Shown: positions 37,904 through 46,472 of the stretch, in pieces
How the letters are laid out: the number at the start of each line of letters is the position of its first letter
Position numbering within the stretch: the stretch's first letter is position 1
Source of the DNA: Hyphomonas sp.
GTDB lineage: Bacteria; Pseudomonadota; Alphaproteobacteria; Caulobacterales; Hyphomonadaceae
Assembly (NCBI RefSeq): GCF_022844445.1
Contig: NZ_JALHLS010000006.1
Span: 148,483-212,482, forward strand
Length of the DNA stretch: 64,000 bases
Reading direction: 5' to 3'
The notes under the pieces: model-generated
What the model was told of the DNA's origin: nothing
Seen by the model: only the letters and a program-made list of their open reading frames with translations
Databases searched by the model: none
Translations under genes and position numbers: made by a program

Positions 37904-38911
37904 ATGAAGCGCCTGATCGCCCTGGTCCTAGCGGGCATAGTCGCCGCCTGCCAGACACCTGGATACGACTATGCCGCCCGCGCTGCGCCGAATTATCCGG
38001 CCGCGCTGGACTATACGGACGTGGTCACAGGGCGCTTCGACGGGCCCGCCGGCGATGTGGCGGAGGCCGAGTTCGACGCCCTCATCCGCTCTGCCGAACT
38101 GGAAGGCAGGCCCTGGTTCATCGTGCAGGACCCCGACCGCCCGCAGGGGCGCTATACCGGCGGCGTCACGGTTACGAGCTACCGGGGCGAAATCCGCCGG
38201 GAGACAGAACGTAAGTGCGTGGAATGGGACGCGCCCTTCGACTGCGAGCGCCGGGCGGTAGTCGAACGCGAATGTCTGAAGGAGATCGTCGACGTCGAGG
38301 TCACCACCACGCTGGTCGATACCGCCGCCAACCGGCCGGTCTTCACCTCCGCCAAGGGCGGCACGACCGAGCGGGAAGACTGCTACGATATCGGCGAATA
38401 TCCGGATACGGATCAACCTACCGGCACGGTCGGCTCGGTCCTTTATGAGATCTATGACCCCTTTGACGCGCCCTATGGCATGATCCAGCAGGCGGTACCC
38501 GAGGCCGTGCGCCTCTTCCGCTTCGACATCGCGCCTTACATGGCAAGCTTCCGCGCCGAGATCGTCACCAAGCCGCTGACCGGAGAGGAAAAGGGCGATG
38601 CGCGCTTCGCCGCCGCCGTAAAGGCGACCAAACAGGGCAACTTACTCGGCGCGTGCGCGCAGTGGGACGAACTGGCCTCCGCCTACCCCAATGCGCCCGG
38701 CATCCAGCACAACCAGGGCGCCTGCGCCGAAGCGCGCGGCGACCTGCCGGGCGCGCATTCGCAGTACGCCCGCGCCGCCGAACTCGCGCGCGCCATCCCG
38801 CTGCTGAAGGACAAGGATGCGAAAGCGATCTTCGACGCCCTCGAGCGCGTCAATCGCGGGCGGTACGAGAACACGCTGATCGATCAGGCAAAAGATACTG
38901 GCGGGAGCTGA
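37904..38911 (+). CDS. hypothetical lipoprotein with TPR-like C-terminus
   Basis: A 335-aa lipoprotein (signal MKRLIALVLAGIVAAC, Cys16). The central region has conserved Cys pairs (KCVEWDAPFDCERR, VERECLK) that could form disulfides. The last ~90 residues look like two TPR-type helical hairpins (G-A-C-A-Q-W-D-E-L-A and Q-G-A-C-A-E-A-R-G-D). This recalls periplasmic assembly proteins, but I recognise no family. GGGGGT precedes the ATG. Confidence 0.75.
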   Translation: MKRLIALVLAGIVAACQTPGYDYAARAAPNYPAALDYTDVVTGRFDGPAGDVAEAEFDALIRSAELEGRPWFIVQDPDRPQGRYTGGVTVTSYRGEIRRETERKCVEWDAPFDCERRAVVERECLKEIVDVEVTTTLVDTAANRPVFTSAKGGTTEREDCYDIGEYPDTDQPTGTVGSVLYEIYDPFDAPYGMIQQAVPEAVRLFRFDIAPYMASFRAEIVTKPLTGEEKGDARFAAAVKATKQGNLLGACAQWDELASAYPNAPGIQHNQGACAEARGDLPGAHSQYARAAELARAIPLLKDKDAKAIFDALERVNRGRYENTLIDQAKDTGGS

Positions 38912-38922
38912 GCGTTAACGCT

Positions 38923-39048
38923 TCAGCCCTGGAACACACCGATGAGCGGGAGGCCGGCCGCGCTGGCTTCGGCGGCAATGCCCCAGACGATTCCGGCGGC
39001 GAAGGCCACAACACTGAACGCGGTCTTGTAGAGGATGTTCTTCGCCAC
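38923..39048 (-). CDS. small membrane or exported protein, 41 aa
   Basis: An unannotated-size gene starting at GTG with GGGAG 8 bases upstream. The product begins V(M)AKNILYKTAFSVVAFA, with one hydrophobic helix (about 9-25), an Ala-rich stretch and a short G-L-P-L-I-G-V-F-Q-G tail. A good ribosome site, hydrophobic core and clean fit in the gap before DUF4169 support it. It could be a small membrane protein or the signal-like part of a tiny exported one. The function is unknown. Confidence 0.55.
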   Translation of the reverse strand: MAKNILYKTAFSVVAFAAGIVWGIAAEASAAGLPLIGVFQG

Positions 39049-39119
39049 GACCCGCACTCCCACACTGGCACAACGCAGGACACGAAGTGCAAACGGGAGG
39101 CCGCCTTGTCAACGCTTTT

Positions 39120-39314
39120 TTAACCGTCTTTCGGATCTGGCGATTCGCGGCGATGCGCTTCGGTCAGCTTCGCCTGCTTTTCAGCCTTTGCGGCCTCGAA
39201 CTTCTTCTCGGCTTTGGTGCGTCCGAACTTTGCGCGATTTTCTTTCGCGAGCTGCTCGGCCTCGGCCTTTTCCTTCGCCTTGCGGGCCTTGTTGAGATTG
39301 ATCGGCCTGGTCAT
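39120..39314 (-). CDS. DUF4169 protein
   Basis: A 64-aa highly charged helical protein. INLNKARKAKEKAEAEQLAK, E-N-R-A-K-F-G-R-T-K-A-E-K and the acidic tail match DUF4169, a small alphaproteobacterial family of unknown role. Its start overlaps the stop of the GNAT gene by 4 bp. Confidence 0.88.
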   Translation of the reverse strand: MTRPINLNKARKAKEKAEAEQLAKENRAKFGRTKAEKKFEAAKAEKQAKLTEAHRRESPDPKDG

Positions 39315-39901
39315 GCCGCCGCAATCCTAGCATCGAGCCTGGCCTTTACCTCCGGCCATTCGCGGTCGATGATCGAGAAGAAGACCGTATTGCGAATGTG
39401 GCCGCTGCCCACGATCTTGTGGTTGCGCAGGATGCCTTCCTGCACCGCACCGAGCTTCAGCACGGCCGTGCGTGAGCGCATGTTGCGTTCGTCTACCTGG
39501 TACTGCACGCGCTTGGCGCCCCACTCCTCGAACACGTGGCCCATCAGCAGGCGCTTGCAGGAGGGGTTGACCACTGTGCCCTGCGCTTCGGGCGCATAGC
39601 AGGTCATGCCGACCTCGACCGTCTTGTTGGCTTCGCTCGGGTCAAGCCAGCTGGTGATGCCGAGGAAGCCGCCGTCGGACGCACGGGTCACGGTGAGCGG
39701 GATCATCGTGCCGTCGTTCGTCCGCTTGCGGATGACATCGATCCACTCGGTCACCCAGTCGCCCGGCGCCCAGTGGGACCAGAGCTTGAAAATCTCCGGC
39801 GCGCGCTTCTCCAGCGCGTAGAGTTCCTGCGCATCCTTTGCCTCGTCGAAGGGGCGCAGGCGCACATGGGCATTCTCAAGGATATGCGGGGCGAGTTTCA
39901 T
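39311..39901 (-). CDS. RimJ/RimL-type GNAT acetyltransferase
   Basis: A 196-aa acetyltransferase: N-terminal HVRLRPFDEAKDAQEL, a beta strand (FLGITSWLD), the acetyl-CoA loop in the N-P-S-C-K-R-L-L-M region and Y-Q-V-D-E-R-N-M-R-S-R-T-A-V-L-K-L-G, the conserved N-x-x-S motif of this subgroup. It may modify protein N-termini or a small molecule. First gene of a coupled pair with DUF4169. Confidence 0.88.
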   Translation of the reverse strand: MKLAPHILENAHVRLRPFDEAKDAQELYALEKRAPEIFKLWSHWAPGDWVTEWIDVIRKRTNDGTMIPLTVTRASDGGFLGITSWLDPSEANKTVEVGMTCYAPEAQGTVVNPSCKRLLMGHVFEEWGAKRVQYQVDERNMRSRTAVLKLGAVQEGILRNHKIVGSGHIRNTVFFSIIDREWPEVKARLDARIAAA

Positions 39902-39911
39902 GGCCTGAGGC

Positions 39912-40208
39912 TCAGTCCTTGTTGGCGTCGCGCCACTGCTCCATCGCCAGCGAGATCGCGAAGGTCTCGCGGTATTTCGGGCTGGAGGCCGGGCGCGGCG
40001 GCTTCTGCGAGGTCAGCGCCATGATCTCGGCCAGCTTGTTATGGGCTGCGCCCGCCTGGCCCGCGCCGATATAGGCATGCAGCTCCACCAATGCCGAGGA
40101 CAGCGGGTCGTGCGCCCGGATAACGAAATAGGGCTCGTCCTCGGCCAGCTTGCCGAGCACATCGAACTGCGAGGGATTGGATTTGGAGCCGACGGGGGGC
40201 TTGGACAT
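39912..40208 (-). CDS. hypothetical protein
   Basis: A 98-aa soluble protein. The core FVIRAHDPLSSALVELHAYI-type segment and the Pro-rich S-Q-K-P-P-R-P-A-S-S-P-K-Y stretch suggest a small conserved alphaproteobacterial protein, but I recognise no domain. It precedes the GNAT/DUF4169 pair on the same strand by 10 bp, so the three probably form one operon. Confidence 0.65.
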   Translation of the reverse strand: MSKPPVGSKSNPSQFDVLGKLAEDEPYFVIRAHDPLSSALVELHAYIGAGQAGAAHNKLAEIMALTSQKPPRPASSPKYRETFAISLAMEQWRDANKD

Positions 40209-40381
40209 GGTGCTTTTGTCTTTCTGGACCGGAGGTGATTCTCTTGAGCCATCCTAGCCGCCCGCCGCGCCAGCGTCAGCAGAAGTGTCAGATGTCGAAG
40301 AAAAGCCGGTTGAGGGCGTGTTCCTGTGCGGCAATCAGAGAGCCTGCACCGTCACATGCGGCCTTCTGCCTGGCGCGCCGG

Positions 40382-40684
40382 CTAGAAGCCCTGCGCTGGC
40401 ATGCCGTAGCGCTCGACCTTCACGACTTCGCCCGTGAAGCCGTCGATCTCGACTTCGAGGTCGACGCCATCGGCATCGACGCCTTCGAACTTCCAGACGC
40501 CCCGGCGGGCCTTCACTTCGCGCACGGCGGCGATGCCCTGCGCGCGGGCGATTTCCAGCGCCTGCGCCTCATTGATCTCGAATTCGGCCGCGGCGCGGTT
40601 GCCATCCTTGCCGGCGAGCGCAGGTCCGGCACCGGCCAGCATCAGCAGGGCGGCGAGCAGCGTGCTTCTGAGCAGTTCAGTCAT
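40382..40684 (-). CDS. PepSY domain protein
   Basis: A 100-aa exported protein. It has a signal peptide (MTELLRSTLLAALLMLAGAGPALA) followed by one PepSY domain: EINEAQALEIARAQGIAAV, V-W-K-F-E-G-V-D and D-L-E-V-E-I-D-G-F-T-G-E-V-V-K-V-E. Such small PepSY proteins are periplasmic and often linked to two-component or metal functions. The start at 40684 gives the signal peptide; an upstream Met adds only non-signal residues. Confidence 0.9.
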   Translation of the reverse strand: MTELLRSTLLAALLMLAGAGPALAGKDGNRAAAEFEINEAQALEIARAQGIAAVREVKARRGVWKFEGVDADGVDLEVEIDGFTGEVVKVERYGMPAQGF

Positions 40685-40759
40685 CGGAAAGGTCCTGCGA
40701 TAGTTCGGCCGGGCTGACATAGGGTCGCCCGGCCGGGGTTTCAGGGGGCTGGGTGATTT

Positions 40760-42289
40760 TCAACGCAGGAGCGTGCGCGCCCCCTGCCGCTCAGGGGGGG
40801 TGCCGCCCAGCAAGGGGTGCGGATCGAAGAGGCCTGCATAGGCGGGATCCATCAGGTAGTCCGGCCGCCGCTGCGTGACGCCGCGCTGCCCGGCAACCTG
40901 CAGGGCGAGGTGCGACGGGTCCATGTTCCGCAGTCCGTCATCGGTGAAATCGCCGAGCACCATGGCAAGGTCGGAGGCGGCGAGCTGGTTGGCGACGCCA
41001 AAGACCTGCATCGCCGCAGCATTGTTGATGACCGTCGGCCAATCCTCCCCGATCACCTTGCGCAGCTGCGCCAGGTCCTGGAAGAAGGCCCAGACCCGCA
41101 TGCCGTAGGAACGCGCCAGCGTGTAGACCATCGGCAGCAGGCCGAAATCGCCCAGCTGGGCGCACTCGTCGATGGCAAACAGCGTGCGGTACTTCGGCAG
41201 GTTTCCGTCGCGCGACAGAACGGCCGACATCAGCGCGGCCGTCCACAGGCGGAACAGCGGCGCGTGGCTGGCTAGCTGTGTGGGCGGAACGACAAGGTAG
41301 ATCGTCATCGGATCACCCCGGCGCACGGCGGCGAGGTCAATCGTCGAGGTGGACACCGTGCGCTGCGCGGCCTCCGAGGCGATGATCGAGAAATAGCTGC
41401 AGGCGGTGGCGTGGATGCCGGAGCGCGTGACGTCCGTCGTGCCGAGATAGTTCGAGATTTCCTCGCGCGCGAAGGCCGGCAGTTTCTTGCCTGAGTTTTC
41501 GACCAGCATGTTGAGATGGAACAGATGGTCGCCGTCCTTCAGCAGGCGGCGCACCTGGACGAGGCTGCGGTCCTCGGGCTCGCGCACGGCCGCGACGGCG
41601 GCGATCACGCCGGCGGCGAGATCGTGGCCCCGGATGTCCCAGAAGGGATCCTTGCCGATCTTGCCGCCGCCCGAGAGCAGCTTTGCGATGTCCATAGCCA
41701 GTGACGAGAAATCGACGCCGGGAATGGAGAAAGCGTCCATCGGGTTGAGACTGTCGGTTTCCGGCGAGATGATGCCGAACGGATCGATGACATGCACCTT
41801 CTGGCCCATCTCCCGGCGGCGGCGCGCCGTGACATGGCAGGCTTCACCTTTCGGGTCGATGACGATGGCGGGGCCTTCATAGGTCAGGAGGTTAGGGATC
41901 AGCGCGCCCCGCCCTTTGCCGGTGCCGGTCCGAGCAAACGTGATGAGGTGGCCTTCCCCGTCGAGCCAGACAGGCTTGCCGGTTTCCGCGACGGGCGCTG
42001 GCCCGTTGTGAAAACCGAGCTGCTGGCGCGCTTCTTCGATGCGCCAGCCGAGCAGCAGGCTGTCGCCCGCGTTCAGCAACGGATTATCCGCAGGCGGAGG
42101 GTTGGCGGCTTTCGGTGGCCGGGCCCTCTTGCGCGGCATTGCCGGCGTTGCGGCACTTGCCTGCGCCTCCGGCGCGATGGACGTTGTGGCTGCCTTTGCC
42201 GATTTTGTGGCCGTTTTGCGGCGCTTTGGCGTGTTGGTCTCTGCCCCCCCGGCTTCCCAGCCCCGTGGAGTATCAGATGACCCGGACAT
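40760..42289 (-). CDS. orphan VirD4/TraG-type coupling ATPase without membrane anchor
   Basis: A 509-aa ATPase of the conjugative coupling-protein family. It has a low-complexity Ala/Pro/Lys-rich N-terminus (about 1-68) and no TM helices, where VirD4 normally has two. Walker A GTGKGRG (about 122-128), VIDPKGEACHVTA, Walker B LFAIDECAQLG, and the conserved Q of AFFQDLAQL all fit. An all-alpha-like insertion lies in between. No relaxase, VirB or mating-pair gene is nearby, so a role in conjugation is not supported here. It may be a chromosomal orphan with another DNA- or protein-translocating role. Confidence 0.85.
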   Translation of the reverse strand: MSGSSDTPRGWEAGGAETNTPKRRKTATKSAKAATTSIAPEAQASAATPAMPRKRARPPKAANPPPADNPLLNAGDSLLLGWRIEEARQQLGFHNGPAPVAETGKPVWLDGEGHLITFARTGTGKGRGALIPNLLTYEGPAIVIDPKGEACHVTARRRREMGQKVHVIDPFGIISPETDSLNPMDAFSIPGVDFSSLAMDIAKLLSGGGKIGKDPFWDIRGHDLAAGVIAAVAAVREPEDRSLVQVRRLLKDGDHLFHLNMLVENSGKKLPAFAREEISNYLGTTDVTRSGIHATACSYFSIIASEAAQRTVSTSTIDLAAVRRGDPMTIYLVVPPTQLASHAPLFRLWTAALMSAVLSRDGNLPKYRTLFAIDECAQLGDFGLLPMVYTLARSYGMRVWAFFQDLAQLRKVIGEDWPTVINNAAAMQVFGVANQLAASDLAMVLGDFTDDGLRNMDPSHLALQVAGQRGVTQRRPDYLMDPAYAGLFDPHPLLGGTPPERQGARTLLR

Positions 42290-42397
42290 TTGAAGTTTGC
42301 TTCCTGACGGGGAACGCCCACCGTCCCCCTTGCCGGAGAAGCTGATTCAACAAGCGTTCAAAGTCAATGTTGAATTATGGGAAATAGCACATAGCAG

Positions 42398-42853
42398 CTA
42401 TGCAGTCCATTTCGTCCCTGCACGGAAGATATGCGTATAGGCGGCCGCGTCACACTTTGCAAATCCAGACGCTTCCCAGAAGTCGGCGGCCGCCGCGCTG
42501 GCGCGCGCATTACAGGTGAGCAGCGCGGCACTGGCGAGGCCATGCGCCATGGCGGCATCCGCAAGCACGCGGCCCACGCCTTGCCTGCGATACATCGGAT
42601 GGACGTAGAACCGATGCATCCGCATCGCAGACTCACCTGCGTCCTCCTCCCGCTTCACGCCGCCAACTCCGACTAGGTCCTTGTCAACGAACGCGGCAAA
42701 CAACGCGGCGCCGTCCCTGTCGAAACGCTGCTCTCCCGCCTCCCAGGCAGCCATCAGCTTCCCGACATTGCGCACGCCCTCCAAGGCCGCCGCCTCGGCA
42801 AGCGTCGACATTCCAAGCGGAAGGTGTTGCTCAAGGCGAACGACCTGCGTCAT
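42398..42853 (-). CDS. GNAT family acetyltransferase
   Basis: A 151-aa acetyltransferase with the motif A segment YVHPMYRRQGVGRVLADAAM (R-x-x-G-x-G). Strands A-A-L-F-A-A-F-V-D-K-D and C-N-A-R-A-S-A-A-A-D-F-W-E-A-S-G-F are also typical. Its stop overlaps a 13-bp palindrome (CATAGC-A-GCTATG, 42390-42402). The substrate is unknown. Confidence 0.85.
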   Translation of the reverse strand: MTQVVRLEQHLPLGMSTLAEAAALEGVRNVGKLMAAWEAGEQRFDRDGAALFAAFVDKDLVGVGGVKREEDAGESAMRMHRFYVHPMYRRQGVGRVLADAAMAHGLASAALLTCNARASAAAADFWEASGFAKCDAAAYTHIFRAGTKWTA

Positions 42854-42894
42854 GCACTGACCTCACCGGGAGTGCGCCTGCCGGCGCGAGGGCG

Positions 42895-43698
42895 TCAGCT
42901 CGCCGAGATGATGCCGCCGTCGCAGGGGATCGTGTGGCCGTTGATGTAGGCCGAGGCCTTCGACGACAGGAACATCGCGAGGCCGGCAATGTCTTCCGGC
43001 CGGCCGACGCGGCCTGACGGGCTGCGTGCGCCGATGGCATCCCAGTCCACACCCTCGGTCTCGCCTTTGTACCCGACGCCGGTGGACAGCATGTAGGTCG
43101 GGAACGGTCCCGGCGCGATGCCGTTGACGAGGATATGCTCCTTCGCCAGCTGCGAGCCCATGAAGCGGGTCAGGTGAATCACGGCGGCCTTAGAGGTTCC
43201 GTAGGCAAATCCGCTCATCGGCGAAGTGTGCATGCCGTCAATCGAGGCGATGTTGATGACACGGGCCGGATCATCCGCGCTGGCCGCCTTGCGCAGCAAC
43301 GGCATCAGTTTCTGCGTCAGGAAGAAGATGCCCTTGACGTTGACATCCATCACCTTGTCCCAGCCCTTTTCCGGGAATTCGTCCAGCGACGCGCCCCAGG
43401 CGACACCGGCATTGTTGATCAGCACATCAACTTTGGCCTCGCGCTTTGCGATTTCGCCGGCGAGGTGCAGGATGCCGTCCATCTGGCCGACATCGGACGG
43501 GATGGTATAGATCTCGCCGCCATACTCTGCCTTGAGGCGCTCCACCGTTTCATGGCAGGCCGCTTCCTTGCGCGAGGAGATGATCACCTTCGCCCCGTTC
43601 GCCAGGAAGCCCGCCGCGAGCATCTCCCCGATGCCGCGCGAGCCGCCGGTGATCACGACGGTCTTGCCTTTGACTGAAAACAGGTTGCCGAAATCCAT
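42895..43698 (-). CDS. SDR family oxidoreductase
   Basis: A 267-aa short-chain dehydrogenase, NAD(P)-dependent. Nucleotide motif TGGSRGIGEML, NNAGVAW, catalytic Y-G-T-S-K-A (with Ser upstream in NIASIDGM), and the C-terminal G-R-V-G-R-P-E-D-I-A-G are intact. The pattern is that of gluconate 5-dehydrogenase/3-oxoacyl reductase-like SDRs; the substrate is open. It stands 42 bp from the GNAT on the same strand. Confidence 0.92.
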   Translation of the reverse strand: MDFGNLFSVKGKTVVITGGSRGIGEMLAAGFLANGAKVIISSRKEAACHETVERLKAEYGGEIYTIPSDVGQMDGILHLAGEIAKREAKVDVLINNAGVAWGASLDEFPEKGWDKVMDVNVKGIFFLTQKLMPLLRKAASADDPARVINIASIDGMHTSPMSGFAYGTSKAAVIHLTRFMGSQLAKEHILVNGIAPGPFPTYMLSTGVGYKGETEGVDWDAIGARSPSGRVGRPEDIAGLAMFLSSKASAYINGHTIPCDGGIISAS

Positions 43699-43806
43699 GT
43701 GCCGTTCCTCCCGGAAAATTCCTCTACGCTGGTAGTGGGCGCGAGGGCCTTCGGGAACAAGACCAAAAAATCCGGCGGGGCTGGAAAACGGGCCGCAGAA
43801 GGCCTT

Positions 43807-45210
43807 TTATACCGGATCCGGGCCGATCATTTTCTCCGGCCGGACGATGGCGTCGAAGTCGGCTTCGGAAATGCCGAGTTTCAGCGCTTCCACCTTCAGC
43901 GTCGTGCCGTTCTTGTGGGCAGTCTTGGCGACTTTCGCGGCGAGGTCGTAGCCGTATTTTTCCTTGAGCGGCGTCACCAGCATCAGCGAGTTCTCGAGGC
44001 CGCGCTGGATATTGTCGAGGCGCGGCTCGATGCCGACGACGCAGTTCTCCGTGAAGGATACGGCCGCATCCGACAGCAGGCGCACGGACTGCAGGAAATT
44101 GTAGGCCATCATCGGGTTGAAGACGTTGAGTTCAAAATGGCCCTGGCTGCCGGCAAAGGCGATGGCTGCATTGTTGCCGAGGATGTGCGCGCAGACCTGG
44201 GTCATCGCTTCGCACTGGGTCGGGTTCACCTTGCCCGGCATGATCGACGAGCCGGGCTCGTTCTCCGGCAGAGCCAGTTCGCCAAGTCCGGAACGTGGAC
44301 CCGAGCCGAGGAAGCGGATGTCGTTGGCGATCTTGAAACAGCTCATCGCGGCGGTCGTGATGGCGCCGTGGGTGAACACCATCGCGTCATGAGCGGCCAG
44401 CGCCTCGAACTTGTTCGGGGCGGAGGTGAATTTCAGGCCGGTGATCTGGCTGATCTTATCGGCCACCATTTCGGCGAAGCCTTCCGGCGAAGCGAGGCCA
44501 GTGCCGACGGCGGTGCCGCCCTGCGCCAGTTCCATCAGCATCGGGAGGGTCATCTCGATCCGCTTGATGCCGTTCTCGATCTGCTTTGCGTAGCCAGAGA
44601 ATTCTTGACCCAGCGTGACCGGCGTCGCATCCTGGGTATGCGTGCGGCCGATCTTGATGATGTGTTTCCAGGCCTGCGCCTTGTCGTTCAGCGCGTTGTG
44701 CAGCTGCTGCAGCGCGGGCAAGAGCTTGTGGACGACCTGCTCGGCGCACGCGATGTGCATGGCGGTCGGGAACGTGTCGTTCGACGACTGGCTCATGTTG
44801 ACATGATCGTTCGGATGGACCGGCGCCTTGGAGCCGACCTTGCCGCCGAGGATCTCGATGGCGCGGTTCGAGATCACCTCGTTGGCGTTCATGTTCGACT
44901 GGGTGCCTGATCCGGTCTGCCAGACGACCAGCGGGAAGTGATCGTCGAGCTTGCCCTCGATCACCTCGTCGGCGGCCTGCACGATGGCGCGGCCGACCAG
45001 CCGGTCCAGCTTCTCCAGCGACATGTTCACTTCGGCGGCGGCCTTCTTGACGACGCCGAGGCCGCGGATGATGGGCTGGGGCTGCTTTTCCCAGCCAATC
45101 TTGAAATTGCCCAGCGAACGCTGTGCCTGCGCGCCCCAGTACTTGTCGGATTCGACCTCGATGGGCCCGAAGGTGTCGGTTTCGGTGCGGGTATCGGGTT
45201 TCTTGGCCAT
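43807..45210 (-). CDS. fumC: class II fumarate hydratase
   Basis: A 467-aa iron-independent fumarase of the TCA cycle (fumarate plus water to L-malate), a homotetramer. The superfamily signature [16 protein letters not shown] is exact. [26 protein letters not shown] and G-R-T-H-T-Q-D-A-T are the other active-site regions. The length equals E. coli FumC. The minus-strand flank after the stop (43740-43806) contains a TTTTTT run (43770-43765) without a clean stem. Confidence 0.97.
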   Translation of the reverse strand: MAKKPDTRTETDTFGPIEVESDKYWGAQAQRSLGNFKIGWEKQPQPIIRGLGVVKKAAAEVNMSLEKLDRLVGRAIVQAADEVIEGKLDDHFPLVVWQTGSGTQSNMNANEVISNRAIEILGGKVGSKAPVHPNDHVNMSQSSNDTFPTAMHIACAEQVVHKLLPALQQLHNALNDKAQAWKHIIKIGRTHTQDATPVTLGQEFSGYAKQIENGIKRIEMTLPMLMELAQGGTAVGTGLASPEGFAEMVADKISQITGLKFTSAPNKFEALAAHDAMVFTHGAITTAAMSCFKIANDIRFLGSGPRSGLGELALPENEPGSSIMPGKVNPTQCEAMTQVCAHILGNNAAIAFAGSQGHFELNVFNPMMAYNFLQSVRLLSDAAVSFTENCVVGIEPRLDNIQRGLENSLMLVTPLKEKYGYDLAAKVAKTAHKNGTTLKVEALKLGISEADFDAIVRPEKMIGPDPV

Positions 45211-45351
45211 CGGCTGGGCTCCTGATCGGGGTGGGCTGTATCTGCCCGGGCGGTCTAGCGAGGGAGCCCCGCCCCATCAAGGGCGAAGGGGCTCGACAGG
45301 ACCGGGTGTGTCCGCGCAGTCTGGCAGCCGAAGCCGGACTGGAGCAGCAAC

Positions 45352-46008
45352 ATGCAGGGTTTGATCGAAGTGGGCAGTCTGACCCGGGACCTGGCGGCGA
45401 GCGCTGCCATGGCCGTGGAGGACGAACTGGACTGGGAGCACCTTCCGCATGTTCACCGGTCCACATTCCGGGCTGCCTCACTCATTCATGCCGACCGGGA
45501 CGGTTGGGATGCCGAGGTCGAGCTGGTGGATGGCACTCCGATGCGCATGAAGGTCACGGTCGACCCCGACCGGCGCGGCTATACCAATGCAACCTATTCG
45601 GCTGGCGCCGAGAATGGCCGCGCAGTTGCCCGGTTCGAGGAAACCGGCACAGAGACCTGCCGGATCACCTTGCGTTTCTTCATACCGGAGGGGTCGGGAT
45701 TTCCTGTTGAGGCCGCCGGCGCGTTCTACCGTGACTTGTTCACGCGCATCCTGGACGAGGACGAGCCAAAGATGGTGCACCGCGCGGCAGCGGTGAAGGC
45801 CGGACCGGCCGGACGCAAGGCTCGCCGGACGGCGCAGCTCCCTGATGGATCGGTCGTAGCAGTACCTAATCTGTGTCCGCACCAGGGACTGCCGCTGGAT
45901 TGCGAGCCGGATGCCAGCGGCCTGATGACCTGCCCCTGGCATGGTTATCAGTTCGATGCGCGCACGGGGGCTTGCGTCAAGGGCAAGGCCAGAGGCTGGA
46001 CGGATTGA
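45352..46008 (+). CDS. SRPBCC-Rieske fusion protein
   Basis: A 218-aa protein in which an N-terminal START/SRPBCC-like half (about 1-140; L-D-W-E-H-L-P-H-V-H-R-S-T-F is the family start) precedes a C-terminal Rieske [2Fe-2S] domain. Ligands are Cys175-x-His177 and Cys194-x2-His197 in LCPHQGLPLDC and MTCPWHGYQFD. Rieske oxygenases have the reverse order and a mononuclear iron site, which I do not see here. It may be an electron-transfer or ligand-binding protein. GGAG stands before the ATG. RusA follows 23 bp later. Confidence 0.8.
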   Translation: MQGLIEVGSLTRDLAASAAMAVEDELDWEHLPHVHRSTFRAASLIHADRDGWDAEVELVDGTPMRMKVTVDPDRRGYTNATYSAGAENGRAVARFEETGTETCRITLRFFIPEGSGFPVEAAGAFYRDLFTRILDEDEPKMVHRAAAVKAGPAGRKARRTAQLPDGSVVAVPNLCPHQGLPLDCEPDASGLMTCPWHGYQFDARTGACVKGKARGWTD

Positions 46009-46031
46009 ACGAGAGCAGGCCGGATGATCGC

Positions 46032-46406
46032 ATGATGGAAACAGGCGCACATGCTTGGATAAGCGCGGGCAAGGTCCGCGCGCGCATCACGGAGGATGGC
46101 GCGCTGGAGGTGGCGTGCGCCGGGCTGACGACGCAAACCAAGTATTACAAGACGCTGCTGCGGGAATTCTTCCGCAAGGACTTCCCGCGCCTGCGCCCCG
46201 GCTATGGTGATTACTCCGTACACATCGTGATGGAGCATCTGGGCGAGGCGCCGTGGATGGACCTCGACAACCTGGCCAAGGCGCTGCTGGATTCGCTCGT
46301 CGGCAACGCCTTCGAGGATGACCACCAGGTCGCGCGGCTGCTGGTGGAGCGGCGCAGCGCCGAGCGGGACGGCATATGGATGCGGGCGCAGGCTGTGGGG
46401 GCTTAG
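46032..46406 (+). CDS. RusA-family Holliday junction resolvase
   Basis: A 124-aa RusA-like endodeoxyribonuclease that cuts four-way DNA junctions. The catalytic block MDLDNLAKALLDSL has the paired Asp (77 and 79) and Lys83, and FEDDHQV supplies the third Asp (96/97). Most RusA genes lie in lambdoid-type prophages; no phage gene is adjacent, so this is an orphan. Another ATG one codon later (46035) is equally possible as start. It is convergent with the P450 gene. Confidence 0.87.
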   Translation: MMETGAHAWISAGKVRARITEDGALEVACAGLTTQTKYYKTLLREFFRKDFPRLRPGYGDYSVHIVMEHLGEAPWMDLDNLAKALLDSLVGNAFEDDHQVARLLVERRSAERDGIWMRAQAVGA

Positions 46407-46424
46407 GACCCGCCCTCTGCTACC

Positions 46425-46463
46425 TCCCGCCCCCGGCCCCACTCGAGCTGGGCGAAGGCGGGA
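46425..46463. terminator. hairpin between convergent rusA-like and P450 genes
   Basis: TCCCGCC and GGCGGGA (46425-46431 / 46457-46463) can pair, with an inner GCCC/GGGC. There is no T tract. It is a possible bidirectional terminator or intergenic repeat. Confidence 0.3.
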
Positions 46464-46472
46464 AGAACCAGG

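Noticed and set aside
40235..40717. A 160-codon plus-strand frame over the PepSY gene
   Set aside because: The minus strand codes a signal peptide plus a PepSY domain; the plus frame has no recognisable feature.
42390..42402. Palindrome CATAGC-A-GCTATG at the GNAT stop
   Set aside because: It is short, overlaps coding sequence, has no T tract and is too far from a start codon to be read as an operator with confidence.
43740..43806. Possible intrinsic terminator after fumC
   Set aside because: A T6 run is present on the minus strand but there is no adjacent stable GC stem.
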